From assembly GCF_001999765.1 (NCBI RefSeq), contig NZ_MTIC01000028.1, positions 1-62,432 on the forward strand: 62,432 nucleotides of DNA, written 5' to 3'. This document shows positions 8,151-16,325 of the stretch, in pieces (position 1 is the stretch's first letter; each line of letters begins with the position of its first letter). The notes under the pieces were generated by a model. The model was not told the DNA's origin. It was given only the letters and a program-made list of their open reading frames with translations, and made no database searches. The translations under genes and the position numbers were made by a program. This stretch comes from Sinomonas mesophila. GTDB taxonomy: Bacteria; Actinomycetota; Actinomycetes; Actinomycetales; Micrococcaceae.

Positions 8151-8214
8151 CCCGCTAAGGAAGGCACCGTTCCTACCCGGTCGTGCAGTCACGGGTTCGA
8201 GTTCCGTGTCTCCA
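8151..8214 (+). repeat. tRNA-Ser-like 3' fragment, possible attachment site remnant
   Basis: The sequence reads like the 3' part of a tRNA-Ser (GCU). It has an anticodon-loop-like GCTAAGGAAG, a long variable arm bounded by GCAC and GTGC, and a T arm ACGGG-TTCGAGT-TCCGT. An acceptor-like GTCTCCA follows. The 5' half (acceptor strand, D arm, anticodon 5' strand) is absent, and the normally invariant final T-stem pair is a G-T pair, so it is not a functional tRNA. Such 3' tRNA fragments are typical attachment sites of integrating elements. No tyrosine integrase is visible in the window. Confidence 0.4.
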
Positions 8215-8434
8215 AGCCTTGGGTGCAGGCAATAGTCTGGCGGGCTCCTGCGTGGCGGGGGCCCGCCTTCCTCGTACGAGCCGCCACCCCGATTAGTGGG
8301 ATTAGTACCTTTAGTGGGATTAGCCCTTCCCGGGGGACAATGCGCTGCCAGATCCCGGCGGACATGAACCCAGGGCGCGGAGGGCCTGCCTCCCGTCGGC
8401 CGGCTTGTATGCTGCGCGAAGCAGACCTCAAATC

Positions 8435-8459
8435 GAATTTGATCCTTATATTCAAATTC
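8435..8459 (+). promoter_or_regulatory. Palindromic operator-like site before the excisionase-like gene
   Basis: GAATTTGA (8435-8442) and TCAAATTC (8452-8459) form a perfect 8-bp inverted repeat with a nine-base AT-rich centre, about 45 bp upstream of the ATG at 8503 in an otherwise GC-rich region. It probably overlaps the promoter and could be bound by the encoded helix-turn-helix protein. Confidence 0.45.
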
Positions 8460-8502
8460 TGTTAGAGTGCGGGAAGGGTAGGAAGCGCCGACAGGAGCAG
8501 GG

Positions 8503-8775
8503 ATGAGCATCAAGAACGCAAGCGCCATCAATGGGAGCGAAGCGGCGGCTCGCCCCCGCTTCTTGACTATCGCGCAGGTCGCCGACGAGCTGAGCGTCAA
8601 CGAGCACCTCGTGCGTGGGCTCATCAAGAACCTCGAGCTGCGGGCGTTCCAGGTCGGAGGCCGAGGGCAGTGGCGCATTGGTCGTGACGACCTGGAGGCG
8701 TACATCGCCACAGCGTACGAGCGGGCCGCCCAGCAGATCGCCGCCGAGCCCCCGTCGGAGGGCGAGGTGGAGTAG
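8503..8775 (+). CDS. Excisionase/BldC-type helix-turn-helix protein
   Basis: A 90-residue MerR-superfamily winged-helix protein: FLTIAQVADELSVNEHLVRGLIKN forms the HTH, and LRAFQVGGRGQWRIGRDDLEAYIATAYE the wing and closing helix, as in excisionase-family and BldC-like regulators. It probably binds DNA either as a recombination directionality factor or as a small transcription factor. AGGAG precedes ATG 8503. The tRNA-like fragment 300 bp upstream would suit an excisionase, but no integrase is present. Confidence 0.8.
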   Translation: MSIKNASAINGSEAAARPRFLTIAQVADELSVNEHLVRGLIKNLELRAFQVGGRGQWRIGRDDLEAYIATAYERAAQQIAAEPPSEGEVE

Positions 8776-8816
8776 CTCCTCCCAGGCACCGCGGGAACGA
8801 CGAAGACAAGCACGGG

Positions 8817-8836
8817 AGGCCCCCCCGGAGGGGCCT
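8817..8836 (+). terminator. Hairpin between excisionase-like and HicB-like genes
   Basis: AGGCCCC (8817-8823) pairs with GGGGCCT (8830-8836) around a six-base loop, between two co-directional genes. It may be a weak terminator or attenuator. Confidence 0.4.
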
Positions 8837-8864
8837 TCCGTCGGCACGAAAGCGAGACGCAGAA

Positions 8865-9245
8865 ATGCCCACCCTCGAAGCCAAGGCCTACAAGGAAGGC
8901 AAGTGGTGGATGGTCAGCATCCCCGAGCTCGGCGCCCTCGGCCAGGCGCGCGGGATCGCCAGCGTTCCCGCTGTCGCGGCCGACCTGGGGGCGATCGTCC
9001 TCAACGTCCCCGTCGACGCCGTGAACGTGAACATCACCTACGCCCTACCCGAGACCGCTGAGGAGGCCGGCAAGGACTGGGAGGAGGCCAAGGCCCAACT
9101 TCGCGCGGCGGAAGCCAACGTCTCCGACAAGCTCCGCAACTATGTGAGCATCCTCAAGGAAAATGGCTACTCCCTCAAGGACACCGCCGCGATCACGGGC
9201 TACACCTTCCAGCGCATCAGTCAGATCCTGAACCAAGTTGGGTAG
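8865..9245 (+). CDS. HicB-like antitoxin-type regulator with C-terminal HTH
   Basis: In this 126-residue protein, residues 1-50 resemble the HicB fold (YKEGKWWMVSIPELG, then a helix). The C-terminus is a helix-turn-helix with YSLKDTAAITGYTFQRISQIL. HicB proteins neutralise HicA RNases in toxin-antitoxin pairs, but no HicA is visible beside it, so this looks like an orphan regulator. The start at 8865 fits the domain. A strong hairpin terminator follows within 15 bases of the stop. Confidence 0.6.
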   Translation: MPTLEAKAYKEGKWWMVSIPELGALGQARGIASVPAVAADLGAIVLNVPVDAVNVNITYALPETAEEAGKDWEEAKAQLRAAEANVSDKLRNYVSILKENGYSLKDTAAITGYTFQRISQILNQVG

Positions 9246-9259
9246 GCCGGTGAAATTCC

Positions 9260-9290
9260 GAAGGCCCTGCCAACTTGCGGTAGGGCCTTC
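9260..9290 (+). terminator. Hairpin terminator, 12-bp stem
   Basis: GAAGGCCCTGCC (9260-9271) pairs with GGTAGGGCCTTC (9279-9290), one G-T pair included, across a seven-base loop. It lies just after the HicB-like stop and faces the convergent kinase gene. The remaining bases to 9509 hold no gene. Confidence 0.7.
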
Positions 9291-9509
9291 TAACCAGCGG
9301 CCGAAGCCAACTGGGGGGTATGCCCCAAACTACCCCCATGCCGCCGCACACATCGCCAACGCTCCAATGCACAGCCCACTGCGCTGCCTGACGTCCCCGT
9401 GGGGCTGAGGGCGCAGACCGGAAACGCAAGCAGATAGTGCGGTACGGGCTCATCCAGATCAAAAGTCGCAGAGTGTTCCCACTCCTATGGAGTCCCTGCC
9501 TGGGTGTGC

Positions 9510-10700
9510 TTAGGCCGGAGCGTCTGTTGGTTGCGTCGCTTCTAGCCGCTCGACGTCGGCGACCAACTCGAGCACCGATTGATAGCGGTTGGCTGTGTTG
9601 AGGTCGGCGCATTTCTGGACGATACGACTCATCTCGTCGCCATCCGCCTTCAACGACTCCCGGCCTGTGAAGATATAGGACAGCACGGAGCCGATTGAAT
9701 ACATTTCATTCACTGCGCTATATGTCTTGAAATCATGAAGAAGCGGATCGCGGATTGTCCCACGCATCTCAGTGTGAGTGCGGGTGAAGTCTGAAGATTT
9801 CTCCTTGACCAGCCCGAAGTCCGATAGCTTGACAAGCACCGCGCCCATCCCGAATACCTTCACCAGCACATTCTGCAGGCTGATATCCCGGTGGAGCAGG
9901 CCCTCCTGATGAATGTAGTTTATTCCATAGAGAAACTGGAGAGCAATGCGCTTTCGAGACGAGAATGAGAGCCTATTGTTCCGCGTGGCAATATAAGTCC
10001 TCAACGTCTCGTCGCAGAACTCCATGCGGTACTCATTCCTCCCTTCGTCGTACTTGTACACCTCGACGATGTAGGGGAAGCTGAGCCGCTTCATCACGTC
10101 GAACTCTTGTTTGAAGCGGGCCAAGTCACGCTCCCCGATTCCTCGTTTGGCTCGCTTCACCGCGAACTTCTTGCCATAGTCTGGGTCTACATATGAGAAG
10201 ACAATGGCGTAGGATCCTTCTCCAATCGTCTTCAATTTGACCGCCGAGTCTTGCTTTTTCAATTTAATGGTGTCAGCAGCTCGGTTGAAGATGGGTTCGT
10301 ATTTCACGATTTCGATCTGCTCGAAGTCGTAGGGAATCGTGCTGCCGCCGGATTGTGATAGCCACGGCTCACACCGCTCGATGGCTTCCTGGTACCTCTC
10401 ATCCAAGGCCACGTCGATCCCGGCTCGTTTGAGGCTGTGGCGGTCTTCATTTAGTTCGTCGATGAGGGCGATGAGATCACGGCTATTGTCTGCCCAGTAA
10501 TGGCGAGTGGTCTTTGCGCGACCGTTGATTGCCTCGAAGTGCGCGTTGAGCTTCTTGTGAAGGACGGCGAACATGTGACCAAGCTCTTGGTCGTCGGTAT
10601 AGAGTCGGGAGAAAGCCGGCGAAGGTGCCTGGGCCTCGTATTTCTCCTTCAAGTCATGCAGCATCAAGTCGGCCGGGTTGCGCCCCCAATTCACGACCAT
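9510..10700 (-). CDS. Serine/threonine protein kinase with N-terminal helical extension
   Basis: A 396-residue eukaryotic-type kinase. Residues 1-150 are a helical extension of unknown type. The kinase domain follows with the glycine loop IGEGSYAIVF (159-168), the lysine in FAVKR (182), HRDISLQN (270-277, catalytic Asp and Asn) and DFG (294-296). All catalytic residues are present. There is no transmembrane or PASTA segment, so it is a cytosolic soluble kinase unlike housekeeping PknB. The gene is visibly richer in A and T than its neighbours, suggesting horizontal transfer. Stand-alone kinases in mobile islands are often anti-phage (abortive infection) proteins; that role is inference. AGGAGGGGG precedes the ATG. 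Confidence 0.88.
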   Translation of the reverse strand: MVVNWGRNPADLMLHDLKEKYEAQAPSPAFSRLYTDDQELGHMFAVLHKKLNAHFEAINGRAKTTRHYWADNSRDLIALIDELNEDRHSLKRAGIDVALDERYQEAIERCEPWLSQSGGSTIPYDFEQIEIVKYEPIFNRAADTIKLKKQDSAVKLKTIGEGSYAIVFSYVDPDYGKKFAVKRAKRGIGERDLARFKQEFDVMKRLSFPYIVEVYKYDEGRNEYRMEFCDETLRTYIATRNNRLSFSSRKRIALQFLYGINYIHQEGLLHRDISLQNVLVKVFGMGAVLVKLSDFGLVKEKSSDFTRTHTEMRGTIRDPLLHDFKTYSAVNEMYSIGSVLSYIFTGRESLKADGDEMSRIVQKCADLNTANRYQSVLELVADVERLEATQPTDAPA

Positions 10701-11280
10701 TCCGTACCCCCTCCTAGCACCCCCGTCGCCTTGTCTCTGCGACTAATAGTTGAGTGTTCGCAGGGGTTGGTTCATGGGGACCGATGCCTAAAGCGTACTT
10801 GCGCCGGCGGCTATGCTCGCCCAGTTTCATGGATCTGTGTGTTCGTGGCGGCCGTTGAGGCAGTTCAGCGTCCCCATCTATGGCTCTAGCCTGGCGATAC
10901 TGGTGTGCGCCAGCCCGGCCCTGGCACGTTGTGCCGAATATGATCGGTTGTGAACCATCCGAGCTGGCGGGGGCCTGTGCTCCCAGCTTTGCCCTCCGGG
11001 CGGCCCGCCAGATCCCAGTTCCGAAATCAAGCGTGCCTCGATGGGGCAGCTCACCGTTTGTGAAAGCCCCGCAGCCAATCGTCAGGCGCAAATATATGCT
11101 GGCGCGATGGGCCTCGAATGGACAAGGGGAGGCCCTTCGCGGCCAGATTTCAGCGAGTGGGTGCCGTTCGGGCTGGCGGCTGGTTGGCCGTGGCGGGGGA
11201 GCAGTAGGCGGCCCCCGTGTAGGCAGCGGGCCCTCACTCTTCCCCCCGCCTCCTGACTCCCTTACTCCCCCGGAGAATGA
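10701..11280. other. Gene-free stretch downstream of divergent kinase promoter
   Basis: Open frames on both strands lack plausible ribosome sites and protein-like composition. Nothing convincing is seen apart from the probable kinase promoter region just after 10700. Confidence 0.4.
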
Positions 11281-11544
11281 TCAGCAGCTGACCACCACCG
11301 CCCCTTCGCGAAGATGTGAAGCCCATCCGCGGGAGATCAGCTGCTGGACTACTTCCGAAAGCCTCCCTTGGGACATCAAGGACTCGCATTCGATACAGAA
11401 CCGAGCGGAGGATCCAGTGGCACCTCCCCCGCTGGGCGTGCACCTGAGCTCGGGAGGAACACCTCTCTCTACCCGGACGCAGAACCGGACGGCCGTTCCT
11501 AACTTCTCACAGCGAACTTCGGCGAGGACGTATGAGGGCTGCAT
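11281..11544 (-). CDS. Small cysteine-containing protein, possible zinc-binding
   Basis: An 87-residue protein with MQPSYVLAEVRCEKLG at the start and VPPELRCTPSGGGATG followed by ARFCIECESLM, a pattern of spaced cysteines (including C-x2-C) suggesting a zinc-binding fold. ATG at 11544 is chosen because AAAGGTG lies about ten bases upstream; the longer frame has no coding character. It resembles small metal-binding actinobacterial proteins of unknown role. Confidence 0.55.
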   Translation of the reverse strand: MQPSYVLAEVRCEKLGTAVRFCVRVERGVPPELRCTPSGGGATGSSARFCIECESLMSQGRLSEVVQQLISRGWASHLREGAVVVSC

Positions 11545-11694
11545 GTCAAAGACACCTTTCTGACGGTCCGCTCTGCCCGGCTGCCGGTTGATAATCCAGG
11601 CAGGCGCCGGACAGACGGAAGCTATCAGGCCCCACCGACAATCCTTCGAGGGAGCTCGAGACAAGCAAGGCGGCAGTCAATCCCTCCACGTGCT

Positions 11695-11814
11695 TGTCAC
11701 TTTCGCCGCAACATCCCATTTGCGGCACATAGAATAAGCGACGGGCTGAGTGACAATATTCGGGACGGATAATGCGAGTGGGTGGGCTGTCACTCAATCG
11801 GCCGTATAAGTGAC
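11695..11814 (+). promoter_or_regulatory. Probable res recombination site of the serine resolvase
   Basis: The 130 bp upstream of the resolvase carry four GTCAC/GTGAC motifs in alternating orientation (11696-11700, 11750-11754, 11789-11793, 11810-11814). GAGTGACA (11748-11755) and TGTCACTC (11788-11795) form a perfect inverted pair. Tn3-type resolvases bind three dyad sub-sites in such a region next to their gene, so this is the likely crossover and regulatory site. Confidence 0.55.
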
Positions 11815-11825
11815 GGGAGGACCAC

Positions 11826-12443
11826 ATGCTCGTCGGATATGTCCGGGTGTCGAAGGCCGACGGCTCGCAGACCACCGACCTGCAGCGTGACGCGCTCCTG
11901 GGCGCCGGAGTCGACCGCGAGGCCGTGTACGAGGACCGCGCCTCGGGCAAACGCGACGACAGGCCCGAGCTCGCAGCCTGCCTGAAGGCCCTCCGGCATG
12001 GGGACACGCTCGTGGTGTGGAAGCTGGACCGGCTCGGCAGGGATTTGCGGCACCTGGTGAACATCGTCCACGACCTCACCGAGCGCGGCATCGGCCTGAA
12101 GGTCCTCACCGGACAGGGCGCCGCGATCGATACCACCACCGCCTCCGGCAAGCTCGTCTTCGGGATCTTCGCCGCCCTGGCCGAGTTCGAGCGCGAGCTC
12201 ATCAGGGAACGCACCATCGCGGGCCTGGCCTCCGCCCGCGCCCGTGGCCGCACCGGCGGCCGGCCCTACAAGATGACCCCCGCCAAGCTCCGTCTCGCCA
12301 TGGCCTCCATGGGAAAGCCCGAGACCAGCGTGGGCGACCTTTGTAACGAACTCGGCATCACACGCCAGACCCTCTACCGGCATGTCTCGCCAGTCGGGGA
12401 GCTGCGTCCAGATGGGGCGAAGCTGCTCTCCAAACGAAGGTAG
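11826..12443 (+). CDS. Serine recombinase (Tn3-type resolvase)
   Basis: A 205-residue resolvase/invertase with the catalytic core YVRVSKADGSQTTDLQ (Ser9 nucleophile, Arg7), the active-site helix WKLDRLGRDLRHLV and the long E helix ending EFERELIRERTIAGL. The C-terminal helix-turn-helix is SVGDLCNELGITRQTLYRHV. Size and order are those of Tn3-family resolvases, which resolve cointegrates or plasmid multimers at res. No Tn3 transposase is in the window, so it probably acts as a plasmid multimer-resolution system. GGGAGG lies six bases before the ATG. Confidence 0.9.
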   Translation: MLVGYVRVSKADGSQTTDLQRDALLGAGVDREAVYEDRASGKRDDRPELAACLKALRHGDTLVVWKLDRLGRDLRHLVNIVHDLTERGIGLKVLTGQGAAIDTTTASGKLVFGIFAALAEFERELIRERTIAGLASARARGRTGGRPYKMTPAKLRLAMASMGKPETSVGDLCNELGITRQTLYRHVSPVGELRPDGAKLLSKRR

Positions 12444-12784
12444 CTTTCACAGGCGCCTAGAGCCGCATGCAGCGAAGAGGGGGTGGCGGCTTGTCGAGTC
12501 GCCACTCCCTCCTGCCGTCCGCTGGTCGCCTCGCAACCGGGCTCGGGCCGGTGCCCGATGGGGGACGGGCGCCGACAACTCCAGGTCTGGGTCCGGAGAA
12601 TCCAGAGGCACCGGGGAGGTGCAGCCTGCGGTACGTGAAGCCTACGGCCTCTGCCGGTGCGGGACACGAGTGGCGAGTACTCCATCAGCACATCGGGAAA
12701 CGTCCGCGGCTACTCGGAAGACAGTCCCCCTCTGATCTGTCGATCCACACATCAGTCGGCGTCGCGGGGTCAGGATGTTCGAGG
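12444..12784. other. Gene-free stretch after the resolvase
   Basis: Long open frames here have arginine- and proline-rich shadow composition and no plausible starts. No regulatory structure stands out. Confidence 0.4.
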
Positions 12785-13130
12785 AAGCGCGTCCGGGCCT
12801 GGTTCGGCCGCCCGCTCGGCTTCGCCGTGACCCCCAAGACCCGCCAGAGCGGCCCGAACCCGGTCCGGCTCCTGGGCGCGCAGGCCGTCGCCGCGGCCCT
12901 GCTCGTCCTCGCCTGCCTCCTGGGGCTCCTCCGGTGGTACCTCGGGGTTGGCGAGGGGCTCGGCACCCTCGTGAACGTCTTCTGGGCCGTCTGCGACCTC
13001 GTCGCCCTCAGCGTCCTGGTCGGGGCCGCACGGTACCGGGGCTCCGACGACGCCACACCGGCCTCGGAGCCGGCGGCCAGGGTCAGCCAGGAGGCGGGAA
13101 AGCCCCCGCTGATGCCCCCTGCACCCCCTC
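12785..13130 (+). pseudogene. C-terminal remnant of a membrane glycosyltransferase
   Basis: The frame encodes FGRPLGFAVTPKTRQSG and then two membrane helices (VRLLGAQAVAAALLVLACLL and VNVFWAVCDLVALSVLVG). This is the typical C-terminal end of cellulose-synthase-like GT2 membrane glycosyltransferases, where 'F.VTPK' precedes the last helices. The catalytic GT domain and start codon are missing, so only a fragment survives. It marks a cut edge of transferred chromosomal DNA. Confidence 0.55.
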
Positions 13131-13186
13131 GTGGGGCGCCCGTCCCTCCCCCCAGCGGAGGGACCGGCCGACGCCCGGGGTCCTCA

Positions 13187-13540
13187 GGCCGTCATGGGCC
13201 GATGGACCGCGACCACACTGACATCGTCCTCGGGCGCGCCGCCGGTGGCCAGCGTCCTGATCGCCTCGACCACCGAATGCGGCTCGCGTTCCCGTCCCAT
13301 GACATCCGCGATGCTCGTCAGGGCCTCCTGTGTCCCGCCGCAGAGGGTCCAGCAGCCCGTAGGTGAAGGACACCAGCGTGTCCCCCGGGCGCAGCTCGGC
13401 GCGGTGGTCCTGGCGGTCGAGCTCGAGCCCGAGCGGCACCCCCCCGCGTCGACCCGCTCATGGGTCCCGGAGGCCCTGATAACCAGGTCAGCCCGTCTCA
13501 TGCGGGGGACGAGCATCGTCGTCCCCGGGACGCGTTCCGC
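13187..13540 (-). pseudogene. Degenerate PP2C/SpoIIE-type phosphatase fragment
   Basis: Two minus-strand frames together give the C-terminal half of a SpoIIE/RsbU-type phosphatase. One reads LGLELDRQDHRAELRPGDTL followed by VSFTYGLLD, the other reads EALTSIADVMGRE and ends with GAPEDDVSVVAVHRP. 'LxPGDtLv..T.GL' and the final 'DDvsvvav' are family hallmarks. The coding signal switches frame twice, near 13440 and 13340, and the N-terminus is missing. It is not functional as read, and may once have partnered the STAS protein or two-component system nearby. Confidence 0.6.
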
Positions 13541-13593
13541 CAAAAGGGATCCTTTGCTGCGATATCAGCCATCGCCGGTGAGGAGGAGGCTGA

Positions 13594-14247
13594 CTATGGC
13601 TCGATGAGCCCGGTGCGGATGGCGAACCTTGTGAGGTCCAGCCGGTCCCGCAATCCGAGCTTCTGCAGGACGTTGGCCCGATGGTGGTCAACGGTCTTCA
13701 CGCTGATCCTGAGGATCTCGGCGATCTCCCTTGCGGAGTTCCCCTCGGCGATGAGCTTGGTGATCTGCTCCTCGCGGGGCGTGAGGATGCTGTCCGGCAC
13801 CCGCTCGCCACGGCGGTCCCGCTCCAGGTAGTCGCGGATGAGCGCGGTGACCGCGCCAGGGTAGAGGAACGACTCCCCGCGCATCGCTGCCCGGCACGCC
13901 TCGATGAGGTCGCGGTCTGCGACCGACTTGAGCACATAGCCCGAGGCTCCTGCGCGGAGTGCCTCGAAGAAGTACTGCTCGTTGTCGTACATCGACAGGA
14001 TGAGGATCCGCACGTCGGGGGCGCTCCGCGATATCTGCCGTGCCGCCTGGATGCCCGTCATCTGGGGCATGGCGATGTCGAGGACGGCGAGGTCGATCCC
14101 GCCCGCGGTCGCGGCCGTGACGGCCTCCGCGCCGTCGCCGGCCTCTGCCACGACCGTGAGGTCGGGTTCCGCGTCGAGGATCAGGCGGAGCCCGCGGCGA
14201 ACCAGGGCGTGATCGTCGGCGAGCAGTATGCGTGTGGGATCGGCCAT
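13594..14247 (-). CDS. NarL/FixJ-family response regulator
   Basis: A 217-residue regulator. Residues 1-120 are a receiver domain (ILLADDHALVRRGL, phospho-acceptor Asp57 in AVLDIAMPQMTG, conserved Lys in GYVLKS). A LuxR-type helix-turn-helix sits at about 150-195 (LTPREEQITKLIAEGNSARE). It should activate or repress target promoters when phosphorylated by the kinase encoded four bases upstream. The start MADPTRIL at 14247 is chosen because the receiver fold begins there. Confidence 0.92.
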   Translation of the reverse strand: MADPTRILLADDHALVRRGLRLILDAEPDLTVVAEAGDGAEAVTAATAGGIDLAVLDIAMPQMTGIQAARQISRSAPDVRILILSMYDNEQYFFEALRAGASGYVLKSVADRDLIEACRAAMRGESFLYPGAVTALIRDYLERDRRGERVPDSILTPREEQITKLIAEGNSAREIAEILRISVKTVDHHRANVLQKLGLRDRLDLTRFAIRTGLIEP

Positions 14248-14251
14248 GGGC

Positions 14252-15310
14252 TCACTTCCGTCCGTCGGTCCCGGGAACGACGAGGGAGACGTCGGTCCCG
14301 CCGCTCGGCCGTGGGGCAACCGTCAGGTGGGCGCCGATGAGCAGGGCGCGTTCGCGCATCCCGCGGATCCCGGCGCCCTCGCGGATGTCACCGCCCCGCC
14401 CATCGTCGAGAATCCGCAGGATCAGCCCCGTGGCTGACGAGGCGAGCGTGACTTCGACCCGTGCCGCATGCGCGTGCCGGGCGACATTGGTGAGCGCCTC
14501 CTGCGCAATGCGGTACAGCACCAGCTCGACGTCCCCGCTCAGCGCGGGGAGCTCGTCGTCGATCTCCCACACCACCGGGATCCCGCTCGAGCGGGAGAAC
14601 TCGGAGCCAAGCGACGTCAGCGCGCTTCGCAGGCCAAGGTCGGCGAGCACGCCGGGGCGCAGCCGCTGAGCCACGTGCCGGACCTCTTCGAGGCTCGCGC
14701 GGACCGCCTCTTGGGCGACGAGGCTCTCCTCGCGCAGATCGTCGGGAGACCTGTCGACGACTCGCTTGAGGCTGAGGAGGGCGACGGTGAGGCTCTGGCC
14801 GATCTGGTCGTGCAGTTCCCGGGCGATCCGTTGGCGTTCCTCCTCCTGCGCTGCCAGCGCAAGGGCGCTGCTCGCGCTGTTCTCCGCCTCCAGCCGGTCC
14901 AGCATCTCGTTGAAGGTGCGGATGAGCTGCTTGAGGTCGCCGTTGCCCGCCTCGGTCGCCCGGTCGCCGCCGCGCCGCAGCAGGCCGACTCGGCGCATCA
15001 CGGCCGTCAGCGCGCCGAGGGGCGCCAGGCTGGCCCGCACGAGAGCGGCGTTCGCGGCGAGGATGAGAGCCAGCCCGATGAGCAGGACCGGCACCTCGGT
15101 GAGCAGGACGGGAGTGGACACTGTCGCCGGCGAGAGCGCCAACACGAGCGTGCCAAGGGCGAAGAGCGATCCGTTGATGATGAACAGCCGCCAGAACAGC
15201 AACTGTGCCGGTCCCCTCGGAGCGGGCAGACCGGGCCTTGTTCCGGCAGCCCGGGCTTCGGACGTGGTCCGCATCAATCTAGCCTTGCGCGGCTGCCGCC
15301 CCTTGTCCAT
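14252..15310 (-). CDS. NarL-type sensor histidine kinase
   Basis: About 352 residues. Two adjacent membrane helices (LFIINGSLFALGTLVLAL and LLIGLALILAANAALV) are followed by a HAMP-like linker, then a HisKA_3 dimerisation domain with the phospho-histidine in ARELHDQIGQSL (about residue 167). A GHKL ATPase contains EALTNVARHAHA and ILDDGRGG. The periplasmic loop is very short, so it probably senses a membrane or intracellular signal. The start is uncertain: 15310 (GCGAGG upstream) or 15274. It forms an operon with the response regulator. Confidence 0.88.
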   Translation of the reverse strand: MDKGRQPRKARLMRTTSEARAAGTRPGLPAPRGPAQLLFWRLFIINGSLFALGTLVLALSPATVSTPVLLTEVPVLLIGLALILAANAALVRASLAPLGALTAVMRRVGLLRRGGDRATEAGNGDLKQLIRTFNEMLDRLEAENSASSALALAAQEEERQRIARELHDQIGQSLTVALLSLKRVVDRSPDDLREESLVAQEAVRASLEEVRHVAQRLRPGVLADLGLRSALTSLGSEFSRSSGIPVVWEIDDELPALSGDVELVLYRIAQEALTNVARHAHAARVEVTLASSATGLILRILDDGRGGDIREGAGIRGMRERALLIGAHLTVAPRPSGGTDVSLVVPGTDGRK

Positions 15311-15444
15311 GAGGCCTCGCCCCCATGGGCTGCGAAATCCAGGACGCACGGCACCGAGGAAATGGGTGTCAGCCCGGATAGTGCCCCTCTGCCCGCGCAA
15401 GGAAGACTGAATATACCTCGGCAACCGGACGGAAGGGAGGGCCG

Positions 15445-15717
15445 ATGGAGATCACCCAGTCCACCGTGCCCGGCGCCGGCATCCTTCACGACTGCCTGAC
15501 CCGCGCCGGTCAGCAATTCCGGATTCTCGTCGCACGATCCCACGGCCGCGAGATCACCGTCTACGACTCGGCGGAGCCAGATCGGGCTGCGGCAACGATC
15601 GTGCTCGAGGAGGACGAGGCCGATCAGGTCGCCGAGCTCCTGCACAGCCGGCCGATCACCGACCGGATCGCCGAACTCGAACGTCGCGTCGCCCAGCTCG
15701 CTGGGAGCGGGCCATGA
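15445..15717 (+). CDS. KhtT-like antiporter regulatory subunit, N-terminal domain only
   Basis: A 90-residue protein matching the N-terminal domain of KhtT-type cation:proton antiporter regulators ([21 protein letters not shown], then HGREITVYD and EADQVAELL). The nucleotide-binding TrkA_C domain usually present in these regulators (about 160 residues) is absent. AAGGGAGG precedes ATG 15445, and the stop overlaps the next gene (ATGA). Context with a CBS protein and an NhaD-type transporter points to regulation of cation transport. Confidence 0.75.
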   Translation: MEITQSTVPGAGILHDCLTRAGQQFRILVARSHGREITVYDSAEPDRAAATIVLEEDEADQVAELLHSRPITDRIAELERRVAQLAGSGP

Positions 15718-16220
15718 CGGTCATGGAACCGGCGCACCCGGCCACCGAGAGGAACGGGACGATGCAGGCACGCGACATCGCCACCACGGTGCCAACCGTC
15801 ACGGTGCACGACTCAGTGACGCGGGCGGTCCACATGATGGCCCTCCGCCGCCTGCCGGGACTGATAGTGATCGACGACGACGGCCGCCCCTCGGTCGTGC
15901 TCCCCGGCACCCAGGTGCTCAAGCTCGCCGTGCCGTCGTCGTACCAGGAGGACCCGGCACTTGCCCGCACCATCGATGAGGCGCACGCCGACACCTTCTG
16001 GATGGAGCTGAGCGAGCTGACCGTCGGCCAGTGCCTGCCCGCCAAGGCGCCGAAGCCCGTGACTGTCCCCGCCGACGCCAGTCTGCTCGAGGTCGCCGCC
16101 CTGATGGCCCGCCTGCACAGCCCGATCGTCGCCGTCGTCGACCGGGACGGCATCCTGACCGGCGCGATCACCCTCGAGCGATTGCTGACGAGCCTGGCCA
16201 TCGCGCGCCTCGACGAATAG
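15714..16220 (+). CDS. CBS-domain pair protein
   Basis: A 168-residue protein with two CBS motifs ([20 protein letters not shown] near the start and [20 protein letters not shown] with [12 protein letters not shown] near the end). CBS pairs bind adenosine nucleotides and gate transporters or enzymes. The ATG at 15714 overlaps the preceding stop; ATG 15762, after a GAGAGGAA stretch, is an alternative start. Lying between the KhtT-like gene and the NhaD-type transporter, it is likely a cytoplasmic sensor for that transporter. Confidence 0.85.
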   Translation: MTVMEPAHPATERNGTMQARDIATTVPTVTVHDSVTRAVHMMALRRLPGLIVIDDDGRPSVVLPGTQVLKLAVPSSYQEDPALARTIDEAHADTFWMELSELTVGQCLPAKAPKPVTVPADASLLEVAALMARLHSPIVAVVDRDGILTGAITLERLLTSLAIARLDE

Positions 16221-16325
16221 CGCCACGGCCCCGCATCACCCGAGCCTCGCCGGTTGCACCGTGCCAGGAGGAGCCCCCGTGCGCCCGTATCCAGTCAGCA
16301 GCAGCGGACCAGCGGGGTGCCAGCC

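Larger units (their letters stand above)
8145..8502. other. Gene-free stretch with tRNA fragment, direct repeats and hairpin
   Basis: No gene is seen. It contains the tRNA-Ser-like fragment, a GC-rich hairpin with arms GGCGGGC and GCCCGCC at about 8238-8268, and two direct copies of TTAGTGGGATTAG (8293-8305 and 8311-8323, 18-bp period). An AT-rich palindrome lies upstream of the excisionase-like gene. Confidence 0.6.

Noticed and set aside
8151-8214. A functional tRNA-Ser gene
   Set aside because: The 5' half of the tRNA (acceptor strand, D arm, anticodon 5' strand) is absent, and the last T-stem pair is altered.
10880-11563. 227-residue plus-strand open frame
   Set aside because: No ribosome site and no protein-like pattern. 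It runs antisense through a better small minus-strand gene.
11826-12443. Complete Tn3-family transposon
   Set aside because: Only a resolvase and a res-like region are present. No Tn3 transposase and no 38-bp terminal repeats were found.
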